In this document: positions 56,069 through 64,000 of the stretch, piece by piece | Position numbering within the stretch: the first letter of the stretch is position 1 | Layout of the letters: every line of letters begins with the position of its first letter | Assembly (NCBI GenBank): GCA_020161145.1 | Contig: JAIUPQ010000002.1 | Span: forward strand, 532,821 to 596,820 | DNA: 64,000 nt | Origin: Pseudomonadota bacterium | Lineage (GTDB): Bacteria > Pseudomonadota > Gammaproteobacteria > Burkholderiales > Burkholderiaceae_C | Direction of reading: 5' to 3' | Notes under the pieces: generated by a model | Told to the model about the DNA's origin: nothing | Seen by the model: only the letters and a program-made list of their open reading frames with translations | Databases searched by the model: none | Made by a program: the position numbers and the translations under genes

Positions 56069-56658
56069 GAGCCGTGCGCGCCTACGTGGGCCTGGGTGCC
56101 AACCTGGGCGATGCGCGGGCCCAGCTCGCCGGGGCGCTGGAATCCCTGGCCCGGCTGCCGCAGACCACGGTGGCTGCGGTGTCGCCCTGGTTTCGCACCG
56201 CGCCGGTGGATGCCGATGGGCCTGACTACCTGAACGCCGTGGCGGCGCTCACCACCGCGCTGCACGCCGACGCGCTGCTGGCCGCGCTGCACGCCATCGA
56301 GCAGGCGTTCGACCGTCAGCGTCCCTACCGCAACGCCCCGCGCACGCTGGATCTGGATTTGCTGCTCTATGGCGATGCCGTCATCGCCACCCCCACGCTC
56401 ACCGTGCCCCATCCGCGCCTGACCGAGCGCGCCTTCGTGTTGCGCCCGCTGCTGGCGCTGGCGCCCGACCTGGTGTTGCCCGGTGGCCACCGGCTGGACG
56501 CTTTCTGGCCGGCCGTGGCGGATCAGCGCATTGATGAGGTGTGCCCCCCAAACGTAGCGCAGACGACGCCAGCGGGCCGAGCGCCGGGCCGCCCCAAGCC
56601 GGCCCGCATCCCCTCGGGGGATCGGTCGGTGTACCCACCGGACGAGGGGTCAACATGA
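56065..56658 (+). CDS. folK: 6-hydroxymethyl-7,8-dihydropterin pyrophosphokinase FolK
   Basis: 197 residues. It transfers pyrophosphate from ATP to hydroxymethyl-dihydropterin in folate synthesis. Family signatures are YVGLGANLGDA, WFRTAPVDADGPDYLN and RPYRNAPRTLDLDLLLYGD. The GTG start overlaps the pcnB stop; another GTG is 9 bp later. The last 30 residues or so (about 56571 on) are encoded by the first copy of an 89-bp tandem repeat, so the C-terminus may be extended compared with relatives. Confidence 0.93.
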   Translation: MRAVRAYVGLGANLGDARAQLAGALESLARLPQTTVAAVSPWFRTAPVDADGPDYLNAVAALTTALHADALLAALHAIEQAFDRQRPYRNAPRTLDLDLLLYGDAVIATPTLTVPHPRLTERAFVLRPLLALAPDLVLPGGHRLDAFWPAVADQRIDEVCPPNVAQTTPAGRAPGRPKPARIPSGDRSVYPPDEGST

Positions 56659-56748
56659 CAGCGGGCCGAGCGCCGGGCCGCCCCAAGCCGGCCCGCATCC
56701 CCTCGGGGGATCGGTCGGTGTACCCACCGGACGAGGGGTCAACATGAC
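56571..56748 (+). repeat. Perfect 89-bp tandem duplication
   Basis: Two adjacent 89-bp copies (56571-56659 and 56660-56748) that look identical base for base. Each contains the hairpin-forming CATCCCCTCGGGGGATCGG, a GAGGGG ribosome-binding site and a downstream ATGAC. The second ATG starts the DUF486 gene; the first falls in the folK stop region (ATGA). Confidence 0.9.
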
Positions 56749-57103
56749 GGCCGTGTCGTTGCCGCTGGCGGTGCAGACCTTTGGCTTGCTGGCCATCGCC
56801 AACGTGTTCATGACGTTTGCCTGGTACGGCCACCTCAAGAACCTCTCGGGCCAGGCCTGGTGGGTGGCCGCGCTGGTCAGCTGGGGCATCGCCCTGTTTG
56901 AATACCTGTTGCAAGTGCCAGCCAACCGCATCGGCTACGCCGGTGGCTACAGTCTGGCCCAGTTGAAAATCGCCCAGGAGGTCATCACGCTGGCCGTCTT
57001 CGTGCCGTTTGCGCTGATCTACATGGACCAGCCCTTCAAGCTCGACTACGTGTGGGCCGCGCTGTGCCTGGTGGGCGCCGTGTATTTCATCTTCAGAAGT
57101 TGA
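56744..57103 (+). CDS. DUF486/DMT-family small membrane protein
   Basis: 119 residues with four hydrophobic helices. The conserved pieces are FMTFAWYGHLKN, SWGIALFEYLLQVPANRIGY and QLKIAQEVITLAVFVPFA, which mark the DUF486 family of drug/metabolite-transporter-like proteins. Function unknown. The start lies in the second copy of the tandem repeat, with GAGGGG as ribosome-binding site; the first copy would allow an alternative initiation that ends soon after. Confidence 0.88.
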   Translation: MTAVSLPLAVQTFGLLAIANVFMTFAWYGHLKNLSGQAWWVAALVSWGIALFEYLLQVPANRIGYAGGYSLAQLKIAQEVITLAVFVPFALIYMDQPFKLDYVWAALCLVGAVYFIFRS

Positions 57104-57112
57104 GGTCTCCTC

Positions 57113-57763
57113 ATGACGCTATTTGCCAAGCTGCTGCCCAAGGAGGGCAATTTCTTCGAGCTGTTCAACCAGCACGGCAACTACATCGCCGAGGGCGCGC
57201 GAGCCTTCGGCCTGATGGTTGAACACTACGCCACACCGCAGTTGCGGGCCCAGCACGCCGCCGAGGTGGATGCCGCCGAGCGGGCCGCCGACAGCGTCAC
57301 GGCCACGGTCAACCGCGAGTTGCACCGCACCTTCATCACACCCATCGACCGCGAGCAGATCCACGGCCTCATCAACGCCATGGACGACGTGCTGGACCTG
57401 ATGCAGGACGCCGCCGAGGTGATGATTCTTTACGACGTGCAGCGCGTCAACGACGACGTGACGCGGCTGGCCGAGCTGTGCGTCAAGTGCTGCGATCGCG
57501 TGCGCCATGCCGTCTCGCTGATGCCCAGGCTGCGCGAGCCGGCCGTGGCCGACTCGGCACTCAAGACCTGTGAGGAAATCGACCTGCTCGAGTCCGACGC
57601 CGACCGCGCGCTGCGCAGCGCCATGTCGCGCCTCTTTCGCGAAGAAGAAGACACCCGCGAGCTGATCAAGCTCAAGGCCGTCTACGAACACCTGGAGGCC
57701 ATCACCGACCGCTGTGAAGACGTCGCCAACCTCATCGAGGGTGTGGTGCTGGAGAACGCCTGA
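57113..57763 (+). CDS. DUF47 / PhoU-like regulator of the Pit transporter
   Basis: 216 residues, all-helical, PhoU-like (TIGR00153 type). Features are LLPKEGNFFELFNQH, the metal-binding-like EVDAAERAADSVTATVNRELHRTF, FITPIDREQIHGLINAMDDVLDLM and AVYEHLEAITDRCEDVANLIEGVV. Such proteins are encoded just before pit genes and modulate phosphate uptake. The spacing to pit is 5 bp. Confidence 0.92.
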   Translation: MTLFAKLLPKEGNFFELFNQHGNYIAEGARAFGLMVEHYATPQLRAQHAAEVDAAERAADSVTATVNRELHRTFITPIDREQIHGLINAMDDVLDLMQDAAEVMILYDVQRVNDDVTRLAELCVKCCDRVRHAVSLMPRLREPAVADSALKTCEEIDLLESDADRALRSAMSRLFREEEDTRELIKLKAVYEHLEAITDRCEDVANLIEGVVLENA

Positions 57764-57768
57764 CCGCC

Positions 57769-58779
57769 ATGGACATCCCCACTCTGAGCTTCGGCGTCGT
57801 CGCCTTCCTGGTCGTGATGGCCCTGGCGTTCGACTTCATGAACGGTTTTCACGACGCCGCCAACTCCATTGCCACCGTGGTCTCCACGGGCGTGCTCAAG
57901 CCGCAGCACGCGGTGCTGTTCGCGGCCTTCTTCAACGTGGTGGCCATCCAGGTCTTTCACCTCAAGGTGGCGGCCACCGTGGGCGGCGGCATTGTGGAGT
58001 TGGGTGCCGTCGATCACCACGTGGTCTTTGGCGCCCTGACTGGCGCCATCACCTGGAACTTCATCACCTGGTGGCTGGGCATCCCCTCGTCCAGCTCGCA
58101 TGCGCTGATCGGCGGCATCATCGGTGCCGTCATTGCCAAGGCCGGCGTGGCGCCGCTGATTGGCAAAGGCATTGCCATGACCGTGGCCTTCATCTTCGTC
58201 TCGCCGCTGCTGGGCTTTGTGCTGGGCTCGCTCATCATGGTCATCGTGGCCTGGGTCTGCAAAGGCCGCTCGCCCCTGAAGGCCGACCGCTGGTTCCGCC
58301 GCCTGCAGCTGGTGTCGGCGGGGCTTTACTCGCTGGGCCACGGCGGCAACGACGCGCAAAAAACCATCGGCATCATCTGGATGCTGCTGGTGGCCTCGGG
58401 CTATCTGGCGCGCGAGGCCGGCGCGCCACCCACCTGGGTGATCTGGTCGTGCTACATCGCCATCGGCCTGGGCACCATGTTTGGCGGCTGGCGCATCGTC
58501 AAGACCATGGGCCAGCGCATCACCAAGCTCAAGCCCGTGCAGGGGTTTTGCGCCGAGACGGGCGGCGCGCTGACGCTGTTCCTCGCCTCGGGCCTGGGCG
58601 TGCCGGTGTCCACCACCCACACCATCACCGGCTCCATCGTGGGTGCCGGCTCGGTGCGCAGCCTCTCGGCCGTGCGCTGGGGTGTGGCCGGCAACATCGT
58701 CTGGGCCTGGATCTTCACCATTCCCGCCGCCGCCATCGTGGCCTGGTGTGCCTACTGGGTCAGCACCTGGGTGTTGTGA
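57769..58779 (+). CDS. pit: Inorganic phosphate transporter, Pit family
   Basis: 336 residues with about ten membrane helices. The PiT signature occurs twice: FDFMNGFHDAANSIATVVSTG in the first half and LYSLGHGGNDAQKTIGIIW with VSTTHTITGSIVGAG in the second. It imports phosphate (as metal-phosphate) with protons. Operon partner of the DUF47 gene. It converges on the YDG gene with an 8-bp gap and no terminator seen. Confidence 0.95.
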   Translation: MDIPTLSFGVVAFLVVMALAFDFMNGFHDAANSIATVVSTGVLKPQHAVLFAAFFNVVAIQVFHLKVAATVGGGIVELGAVDHHVVFGALTGAITWNFITWWLGIPSSSSHALIGGIIGAVIAKAGVAPLIGKGIAMTVAFIFVSPLLGFVLGSLIMVIVAWVCKGRSPLKADRWFRRLQLVSAGLYSLGHGGNDAQKTIGIIWMLLVASGYLAREAGAPPTWVIWSCYIAIGLGTMFGGWRIVKTMGQRITKLKPVQGFCAETGGALTLFLASGLGVPVSTTHTITGSIVGAGSVRSLSAVRWGVAGNIVWAWIFTIPAAAIVAWCAYWVSTWVL

Positions 58780-58787
58780 TCTTCACC

Positions 58788-61700
58788 CTACTCGGTCAGT
58801 GACAGCGTCGTCAGCGCGATGTGCTGGCGCGGGGTGCCGAAGGTCTTCTCCACCGCAGCCAGGGCTTCATTGATGAGGCGCTTGCGCAAAGCCGGGGCCA
58901 TCGTCGGCCCTGCCACCGGGTTGGCGCGCACCAGCAACTGGTTGCCTACCAGCTCCACATCGCAGGCCAGCGCCGGCTCACCCTCAAGCGCCGCCTCAAA
59001 GCGCAGCCGGCGCGCCGCGTCGCGCGGCGGAGCCTGCTGCAGTTCGGTCTCCACCATCAGCAGGGAGAGGGCGGCATTGGTGCTCTGGTCACGGTCCATG
59101 ATGGCCGGTCGCTGCGACGGATACCGGCTACCCGCACTGTCCTCGCCGTCATCCACCCAAGGCAGGTCGGGCAGGCGGTTGATGGCGGCCAGGGTTTGCC
59201 CGCCCGTGGGGTCCAGGCTGTAGTTGCCCGCATCGGCGCCTGAAAGCGTGAGACCCGTGAGCGACACCGTCTTGCCCCTACCCACCTGTGGGTCGGCGAA
59301 GCTCGCCCCGGTGTGGGTGAACGCCACTGCGTCGGCGCCCACCACGCCCACGAGACTGCCGGCGTGGCTGAGGGTGGCGTTCACGCCGCCGTCGTACATC
59401 TTGTCGGCGGCGGCCACGCCGGTCAGCGTCAGCAGCTTGGGCGTGATGTCGGCGCTGGCGCTGGCCGTGGTGTCGGCCAGCAGGTAGTTGCCCGCATCTG
59501 CACCGCCCAGGCTCAGGCCGCTGATGGTCACCGTCTTGCCGCTGCCGGCGTGCTTGTCGGCGAACACCCCGGTGCCACTGGCCACCGAGAGCGCATCGCC
59601 ACCCACCATGCCGGTGAAGTCGGTGCCCGAGGTGGTCAGCGTGGCGGCCGTGCCGCCGTCATAGATCTTGTCCGCCGCCGTGATGCCGGTGATGGCGGTG
59701 ATGGCCTTGGGGGTGATGGTGGCGCTGGTGCTGGCCGTGGTGTCGGCCAGCAGGTAGTTGCCCGCATCCGCGCCGCCCAGGCTCAGGTCGCTGATGGCCA
59801 CCGTCTTGCCATTGCCCACGTGCTTGTCAGCAAAGGCGCCGGTGCCGCTTGCCACCGAGAGCGCATCGTCACCCACCAGGCCGGTGAAGCCGGCCGCGGT
59901 GGTGTCCAGCTGGGCCGCGCTGCTGCCGTCGTACACCCGGTCCGCCGCCGTGATGCCGGTGATGGCCGTGATGGCCTTCGGGGTGATGGCGGCGCTGGCG
60001 TTGGCCGTGGTGTCGGCCAGCAGGTAGTTGCCCGCATCCGCGCCGCCCAAGCTCAGGCCGCTGATGGCCACCGTCTTGCCATTGCCCACATGCTTGTCGG
60101 CAAAGGCGCCGGTGCCGCTGGCCACGGTCAACGCATCGCCGCCCACCATGCCGGTGAAGCCCGCGCCCGAGGTGGTCAGCGTGGCGGCCGTGCCGCCGTC
60201 ATAGACCTTGTCCGCCGCCGTGATGCCGGTGATGGCGCTGATGGCCTTGGGTGTGATGTCGGCCGTGGAGGTGGCGGTGGCGCTGGTCAGTGTGTAGTTG
60301 CTGGCATCGGCGCCGCCCAGGCTCAGGCCCGAGATGGAGACGGTCTTGCCCAGCTCCGCGTTCTTGTCGGCAAAGGCGCCGCTGCTGCTGGCCACATTCA
60401 GGGCGTCGCCGCCCACCATGCCGGTGAAGCCGGCGCCCGAAGTCGTGAGCGTCGCCACCGTGCTGCCGTCGTAGACCTTGCTGGCCGCCGTGATGCCGGT
60501 GATGGCGCTGATGGCCTTGGGCGTGATGTCGGCCGTGGTGGTGGCCGTGGCGTCCGTCAGCGTGTAGTTGCCCGCGTCCGTACCGCCCAGCGACAGGCCG
60601 GTGATGGCCACCGTCTTGCCGGTGCCCACGTTTTTGTCGGCAAACGCCCCCGAGCCCGTGGCCACCGTCAGCGCGTCCCCGCCCACCATGCCGGTGAAGC
60701 CCGCGCCCGAAGTCGTGAGCGTCGCCACCGTGCTGCCGTCGTAGACCTTGCTGGCCGCCGTGATGCCGGTGATGGCGCTGATGGCCTTGGGCGTGATGGT
60801 GCCGATGGCGCCGTTGGCCGCGGTGCTGGCGAGCTGGTAGCCGTAGACGCTGGCGGCGCCGTTGGACGCGCCGTCCAGGCTCAGGCCGGTGGCGCTCACC
60901 GTCTTGCCGCTGCCGGCGTTCTTGTTGTCGTAGCGGGTGGCGGTCACGCCCAGCGTCACGCTGTCGCCATCGACCAGACCGCTGTACTGGTAGTTGCCGG
61001 CGGCCAGCGTCGCGCTGTCGCTGCCGTCGTAGCCCTTGCTGACACCGCCCGTCAGCGCCACCGTGACCACCGGGGCGTAGCTGTAGAGCAAACCATCGCC
61101 CGAGCCCTGAATGTTGTCGCCGCTGACGTAGTTGTACTGCTTGTAGTCGTAGACCAGACCGTCGCGCACATCGCCCGTGGTGGCGTTGAAGGGGTCGGCG
61201 TTGCGGCTCCAGACGGTCCAGTTGTAGAGACCGTTGGTGACGTTCAAGGCCCCGCTGCCGGCGGTGTTGACAAAGCGGTCGGCCTCAATCCAGATGCTGC
61301 CCGCCGTGGCCGTCAGGGCGCTGTCCAGGCGCACCTCGCCCGTGCCCATGATGGCGATGTCGGCCGCGCTCACCGTGCTGCCCGCGCCCACGCGCACGGC
61401 CTGCGTGGTGCCCGCGCCGGTCAGGGTCAGAAAGCCCAGACCAGCGTCCACCGTGGCGCCGTTCAGATCGATGCCGATGGCGCCCAGCGTGTTGTTGGCC
61501 CACAGGTCGATGGCGCCGCCGCCGCTGCCGGTGGTGAGGGCCGCGCCCGGGCCTACCGAGATCGCGCCGCTGCCGTTGGCATCGCTGTCGGCCACGTAAA
61601 TGATGGAGCCGCCCTGGCTGCTGACGGCCACGTTCGCACTCTGGGTGATGGTGGTGGCCGCCTGGAGCATCACCTGCGCGCCCGCCGCCGTGCTGGCCAG

Positions 61701-64000
61701 GTTGGTGTTGAGTGTGATGTTGTTGCCGTACAGACGGATGGGCCCGGCCACGGTGGTGGCCACGGCCATGGTGATGTTGTCGCTGTTGCCCATCACCACG
61801 GGCGCGAGCGTGAGCGGCTGCAGCATGCCGCTGTACTGGCCCAGCGTCAGGCCGCCCAGGCTGGTCATGTTCTTGAGCGTCAGGCCGTCGTAGGTGCCTG
61901 TGAGCGCCAGATCGGCGCCGCTCATGGCGCCGCTCCAGGTCATGGTGCCGCTGTAGTTGCCGTTGTAGGGCGCCAGCGTCAGCAGGCCGGTGGTGCTCAC
62001 CGGCAGGGTGGCCACCGAGTTGGCCAGCAGCGTGATGTCGCCGCTGCCGGTGGTCAGCGGGTTGGCCGTGGCACCTTTGATGCCGGCGTTGCTGGACTGG
62101 CCTGGACCAGCCCACAGCAGCATGTCGCCGCCGGCGGTGTTGATCTGGCCGGTCACCTCGATGGCGTTGAGGTTGGCGCTGGCGGCGCTGACGGCAGGCC
62201 CATCGCCCACGGTCAGGCCGTTCCATTTGAGGCTGCCGCCCGCCGTGCTGCTGCCGCCCATCCACAGGTGGCCGCCATTGGTGCCGATGTGGCCTTGCAA
62301 GGTGATGCCGCCGACGTTGGCGTTGCCATAGTCCGACCACAGCACCACGTCCATCACCGTGCCGCTGGCGCCGATGCCCGTGCCGCCGTTCAGGGTGATG
62401 CGGCCCGCCGATTGCAGCGTCAGCACCGAGCGCGCACCGCCGGTCTTGGCGATGTTGTTGTTGAGGAAAATGCTGTCGGCGCCCGTGGTGGCCACCGACT
62501 TGAACAGGATGTCGCCCGTGGCCGTGCTGGTCATCAAGGCATTGAGGTAGATGTGACCGCCGTAGATGCTGATGGGGCCTGCCACCGTGGTGGCCTGGGT
62601 CAGGAACAGGTCGGCCGTGTTGGTGGTCTTGCCGATGCGCAGGCTGCTGGCGTTGACCACGCTCAACCCCAGACCGATGCCACCGCTGTCGAAGCTCGCA
62701 CCCGCCGACTCGACGACGGCCGCGCCCGTGGTCTGCAGCGTGTTGATCCCCAGAAAATACATCGAGTTGGACGTCACCGTGATGGCGCCCGATTGCCCGC
62801 TGGCAGCGCCCAGCACGCCGGTGTTCATCTCCAGGCCTTCGCTGGACGAACCCACGCCCTGCGTGCCGTTGATGGCCAGCGCCCCGCTGGCCGACCGGAT
62901 GGTGGCATCGTTGATCACCACCCCGTCGTTGTTGCTGCTGCCGGCCTGGCCACCGCCCGTGCCGCTGATCGTCACGGTGCCGCTGCCGGTGCCCGTCACG
63001 GTGCCCACCCCGGCGCCCAGGATCAACACCCCATGGTTGTCGCCGCCCGTGCTGCCCGAGCCACCGCCGGTGCCGCCGATGAACAAGTCCTCGCTGGCCG
63101 TGATGCTGCTGGTATTCAGCAACACGCCCACGTTGCCGCCGTTGGCGCCGGTGTTGGTTGCCCCGGTGCCGGTTAAGGTCACGACGCGCGCGCTCAGGAT
63201 GCTACTCTCCACGTTGATGCCCGTGCTCCAGGCCGATGTGGTCTGGTTCGAGGCTCCGCGCAGCGTGATGTTGCCCGCGCCCGCATTGAGGGCGACGCCG
63301 TCCATGTAGATGCCATGGTCCCCGATGGCCGCGCCATCGGGCCGACCATCGGCGTTGCCATCCAGCCCCCCGCCCATGACCACATCGCCGCCATTGCTGG
63401 TGATGGGCACATTGATCACCTGGATGCTGCCCGCGCCCGAGTTGTCCTGGTCGGCCCACAGCACCACGCCCAGCTTGCCGGTGTTGGAGGTGAGGCTCGC
63501 ATTCACGGAGATGTTGTTGTCGGCCTTCAGCGTCAGCGTCGCATCGCCGCCCGCCGTCTTGGCAATGACTGCGTTGACGACGATGTCACCCGAGCCAGCC
63601 CCCGTCGCGCCCTGGCTCGGGTTGTTGACCGTCGTATCCACCGTCACACTGGTGCCGGTATTGAGCGAGCTCACGATCGTCGCCGCCTGCGGCGCATTGA
63701 TGGTGTAGTTGTACGGATCAATCAGCCACTGCCCGCCGGCCCCTGAAGAAGCGCCGGCATCCACCCTGGCGCCATCCGTATCGACCGCATGCCCCGACGT
63801 CTCGATGCGCCCGCCCTGGCTGATGCCGCGCGCAGAGAGCGTCCCTGCCGCCGTCGTCAACCCACCCTCGGCATGCACATCACTCCACAGCACCACCTCG
63901 CCGCCCGCACCCTGGTGCGTTGCATCCGCACTCACGCTGGCACCAGCATCCATCGTCACCCGCTGCGCCTGGCGTATGTCCCCTTGCCCCTGCCAGGCTC
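58788..64000 (-). CDS. Filamentous-haemagglutinin-like exoprotein with YDG repeats, N-terminus missing
   Basis: C-terminal ~1,737 residues; the frame is open through the window end, so the N-terminal secretion domain is not visible. The first part has the typical GGEVVLWSDVHAEGGLT and GGQWLIDPYNYTIN of two-partner-secretion exoproteins. A long Gly/Thr/Ala-rich beta-helix follows (LTLKADNNISVN, GGDVVMGGGLDGNADG), then one divergent YDG domain, five regular 90-residue YDG domains, a final divergent one, and a folded C-terminal region with few repeats. Likely a surface adhesin. The long opposite-strand frame is an artefact. Confidence 0.9.
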   Translation of the reverse strand, partial: AWQGQGDIRQAQRVTMDAGASVSADATHQGAGGEVVLWSDVHAEGGLTTAAGTLSARGISQGGRIETSGHAVDTDGARVDAGASSGAGGQWLIDPYNYTINAPQAATIVSSLNTGTSVTVDTTVNNPSQGATGAGSGDIVVNAVIAKTAGGDATLTLKADNNISVNASLTSNTGKLGVVLWADQDNSGAGSIQVINVPITSNGGDVVMGGGLDGNADGRPDGAAIGDHGIYMDGVALNAGAGNITLRGASNQTTSAWSTGINVESSILSARVVTLTGTGATNTGANGGNVGVLLNTSSITASEDLFIGGTGGGSGSTGGDNHGVLILGAGVGTVTGTGSGTVTISGTGGGQAGSSNNDGVVINDATIRSASGALAINGTQGVGSSSEGLEMNTGVLGAASGQSGAITVTSNSMYFLGINTLQTTGAAVVESAGASFDSGGIGLGLSVVNASSLRIGKTTNTADLFLTQATTVAGPISIYGGHIYLNALMTSTATGDILFKSVATTGADSIFLNNNIAKTGGARSVLTLQSAGRITLNGGTGIGASGTVMDVVLWSDYGNANVGGITLQGHIGTNGGHLWMGGSSTAGGSLKWNGLTVGDGPAVSAASANLNAIEVTGQINTAGGDMLLWAGPGQSSNAGIKGATANPLTTGSGDITLLANSVATLPVSTTGLLTLAPYNGNYSGTMTWSGAMSGADLALTGTYDGLTLKNMTSLGGLTLGQYSGMLQPLTLAPVVMGNSDNITMAVATTVAGPIRLYGNNITLNTNLASTAAGAQVMLQAATTITQSANVAVSSQGGSIIYVADSDANGSGAISVGPGAALTTGSGGGAIDLWANNTLGAIGIDLNGATVDAGLGFLTLTGAGTTQAVRVGAGSTVSAADIAIMGTGEVRLDSALTATAGSIWIEADRFVNTAGSGALNVTNGLYNWTVWSRNADPFNATTGDVRDGLVYDYKQYNYVSGDNIQGSGDGLLYSYAPVVTVALTGGVSKGYDGSDSATLAAGNYQYSGLVDGDSVTLGVTATRYDNKNAGSGKTVSATGLSLDGASNGAASVYGYQLASTAANGAIGTITPKAISAITGITAASKVYDGSTVATLTTSGAGFTGMVGGDALTVATGSGAFADKNVGTGKTVAITGLSLGGTDAGNYTLTDATATTTADITPKAISAITGITAASKVYDGSTVATLTTSGAGFTGMVGGDALNVASSSGAFADKNAELGKTVSISGLSLGGADASNYTLTSATATSTADITPKAISAITGITAADKVYDGGTAATLTTSGAGFTGMVGGDALTVASGTGAFADKHVGNGKTVAISGLSLGGADAGNYLLADTTANASAAITPKAITAITGITAADRVYDGSSAAQLDTTAAGFTGLVGDDALSVASGTGAFADKHVGNGKTVAISDLSLGGADAGNYLLADTTASTSATITPKAITAITGITAADKIYDGGTAATLTTSGTDFTGMVGGDALSVASGTGVFADKHAGSGKTVTISGLSLGGADAGNYLLADTTASASADITPKLLTLTGVAAADKMYDGGVNATLSHAGSLVGVVGADAVAFTHTGASFADPQVGRGKTVSLTGLTLSGADAGNYSLDPTGGQTLAAINRLPDLPWVDDGEDSAGSRYPSQRPAIMDRDQSTNAALSLLMVETELQQAPPRDAARRLRFEAALEGEPALACDVELVGNQLLVRANPVAGPTMAPALRKRLINEALAAVEKTFGTPRQHIALTTLSLTE
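59178..60797 (-). repeat. Array of 270-bp YDG-domain repeats
   Basis: Six in-frame units of exactly 270 bp (boundaries at 60797, 60527, 60257, 59987, 59717 and 59447). Each encodes ITPKAI-type start, KVYDG, FTGMVGGDAL, GKTV and LSLGGADAGNY. Units 1-5 are highly similar, and the last is divergent (ITPKLLTLTGV). A related divergent domain precedes the array. Confidence 0.92.

Noticed and set aside
56541-56747. Short plus-strand frame of 68 codons through the 89-bp duplication
   Set aside because: Produced by the tandem repeat in a frame other than folK; no family features.
59178-60797. Regular repeats that could suggest a CRISPR array
   Set aside because: The units are 270 bp, in frame and coding for YDG domains, without unique spacers.
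59313-63176. Plus-strand open frame of 1287 codons opposite the YDG exoprotein
   Set aside because: Mirrors the repeat structure of the real gene on the other strand; composition (Val/Gly/His/Arg) fits no protein family.

Overview
The window is a piece of a high-GC chromosome that looks like a betaproteobacterium of the order Burkholderiales, most likely family Comamonadaceae. The reasons are the block pilF-rodZ-ispG-hisS-yfgM-bamB-der-hfq-hflX-hflK-hflC-hisZ-purA, the HisZ-type histidine regulator, short hairpin-rich intergenic repeats of the kind common in that family, and a bacterial tetrahydromethanopterin (H4MPT) C1 gene set. The genus cannot be fixed from the sequence alone. No phage, integrase, transposase, rRNA or CRISPR array was recognised.

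Layout. (1) 1-13366, plus strand: a tightly packed housekeeping block from type IV pilus assembly (pilF, cut by the window edge) through cell-shape, isoprenoid, translation, outer-membrane assembly, GTPase, RNA-chaperone and FtsH-regulator genes to purA. Many neighbours overlap by 4 bp. (2) 13367-15934: terminators, tRNA-Leu(CAG) and rnr, whose first cold-shock fold lies upstream of any ordinary start codon. (3) 16062-19163, minus strand: a small regulon of a metallo-beta-lactamase-fold protein, a TetR regulator and an alpha/beta hydrolase, each preceded by a related operator-like sequence. (4) 19413-21401: a lone M15 peptidase, a TfoX-like protein and a response-regulator diguanylate cyclase. 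(5) 21479-33213: a divergent H4MPT/methylofuran C1 cluster. One arm (minus) carries three genes resembling methanofuran-biosynthesis enzymes. The other (plus) carries a HisA-like protein and fhcB-A-D-C, then a vapBC toxin-antitoxin pair, a GDSL hydrolase, a Fae-family protein and a PabB-PabC fusion. The fhc products form the formyltransferase/hydrolase complex, which turns formyl-H4MPT into formate; Fae loads formaldehyde onto H4MPT; PabB-PabC makes the p-aminobenzoate precursor.

(6) 33299-36598: an exported tricorn-like S41 protease. (7) 36612-39678: an accessory islet with a HEPN-motif protein, a Fic-fold protein lacking the catalytic His, and a PIN toxin with its antitoxin. (8) 39919-46734, minus strand: an exported PNGase F-like protein, tRNA-Thr(CGT), fbp, pepN, a HAD phosphatase and prfB with the classical programmed +1 frameshift. 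(9) 46780-58779, plus strand: a two-part sodium:solute symporter with an EF-hand-like loop, a GNAT protein, murJ, a SirB1 protein, an AI-2E-type permease, hda, a HAD-IB phosphatase, pcnB, folK, a DUF486 protein, and a DUF47-Pit phosphate transport pair. A perfect 89-bp tandem duplication joins folK to the DUF486 gene. (10) 58788-64000, minus strand: the C-terminal 1,737 residues or so of a filamentous-haemagglutinin-like exoprotein with an array of 90-residue YDG repeats, cut by the window end.

The most distinctive parts are the divergent C1 cluster with its Fae-like/PabBC coupling and embedded toxin-antitoxin pair, the three-site TetR regulon, and the accessory islet with altered catalytic motifs.
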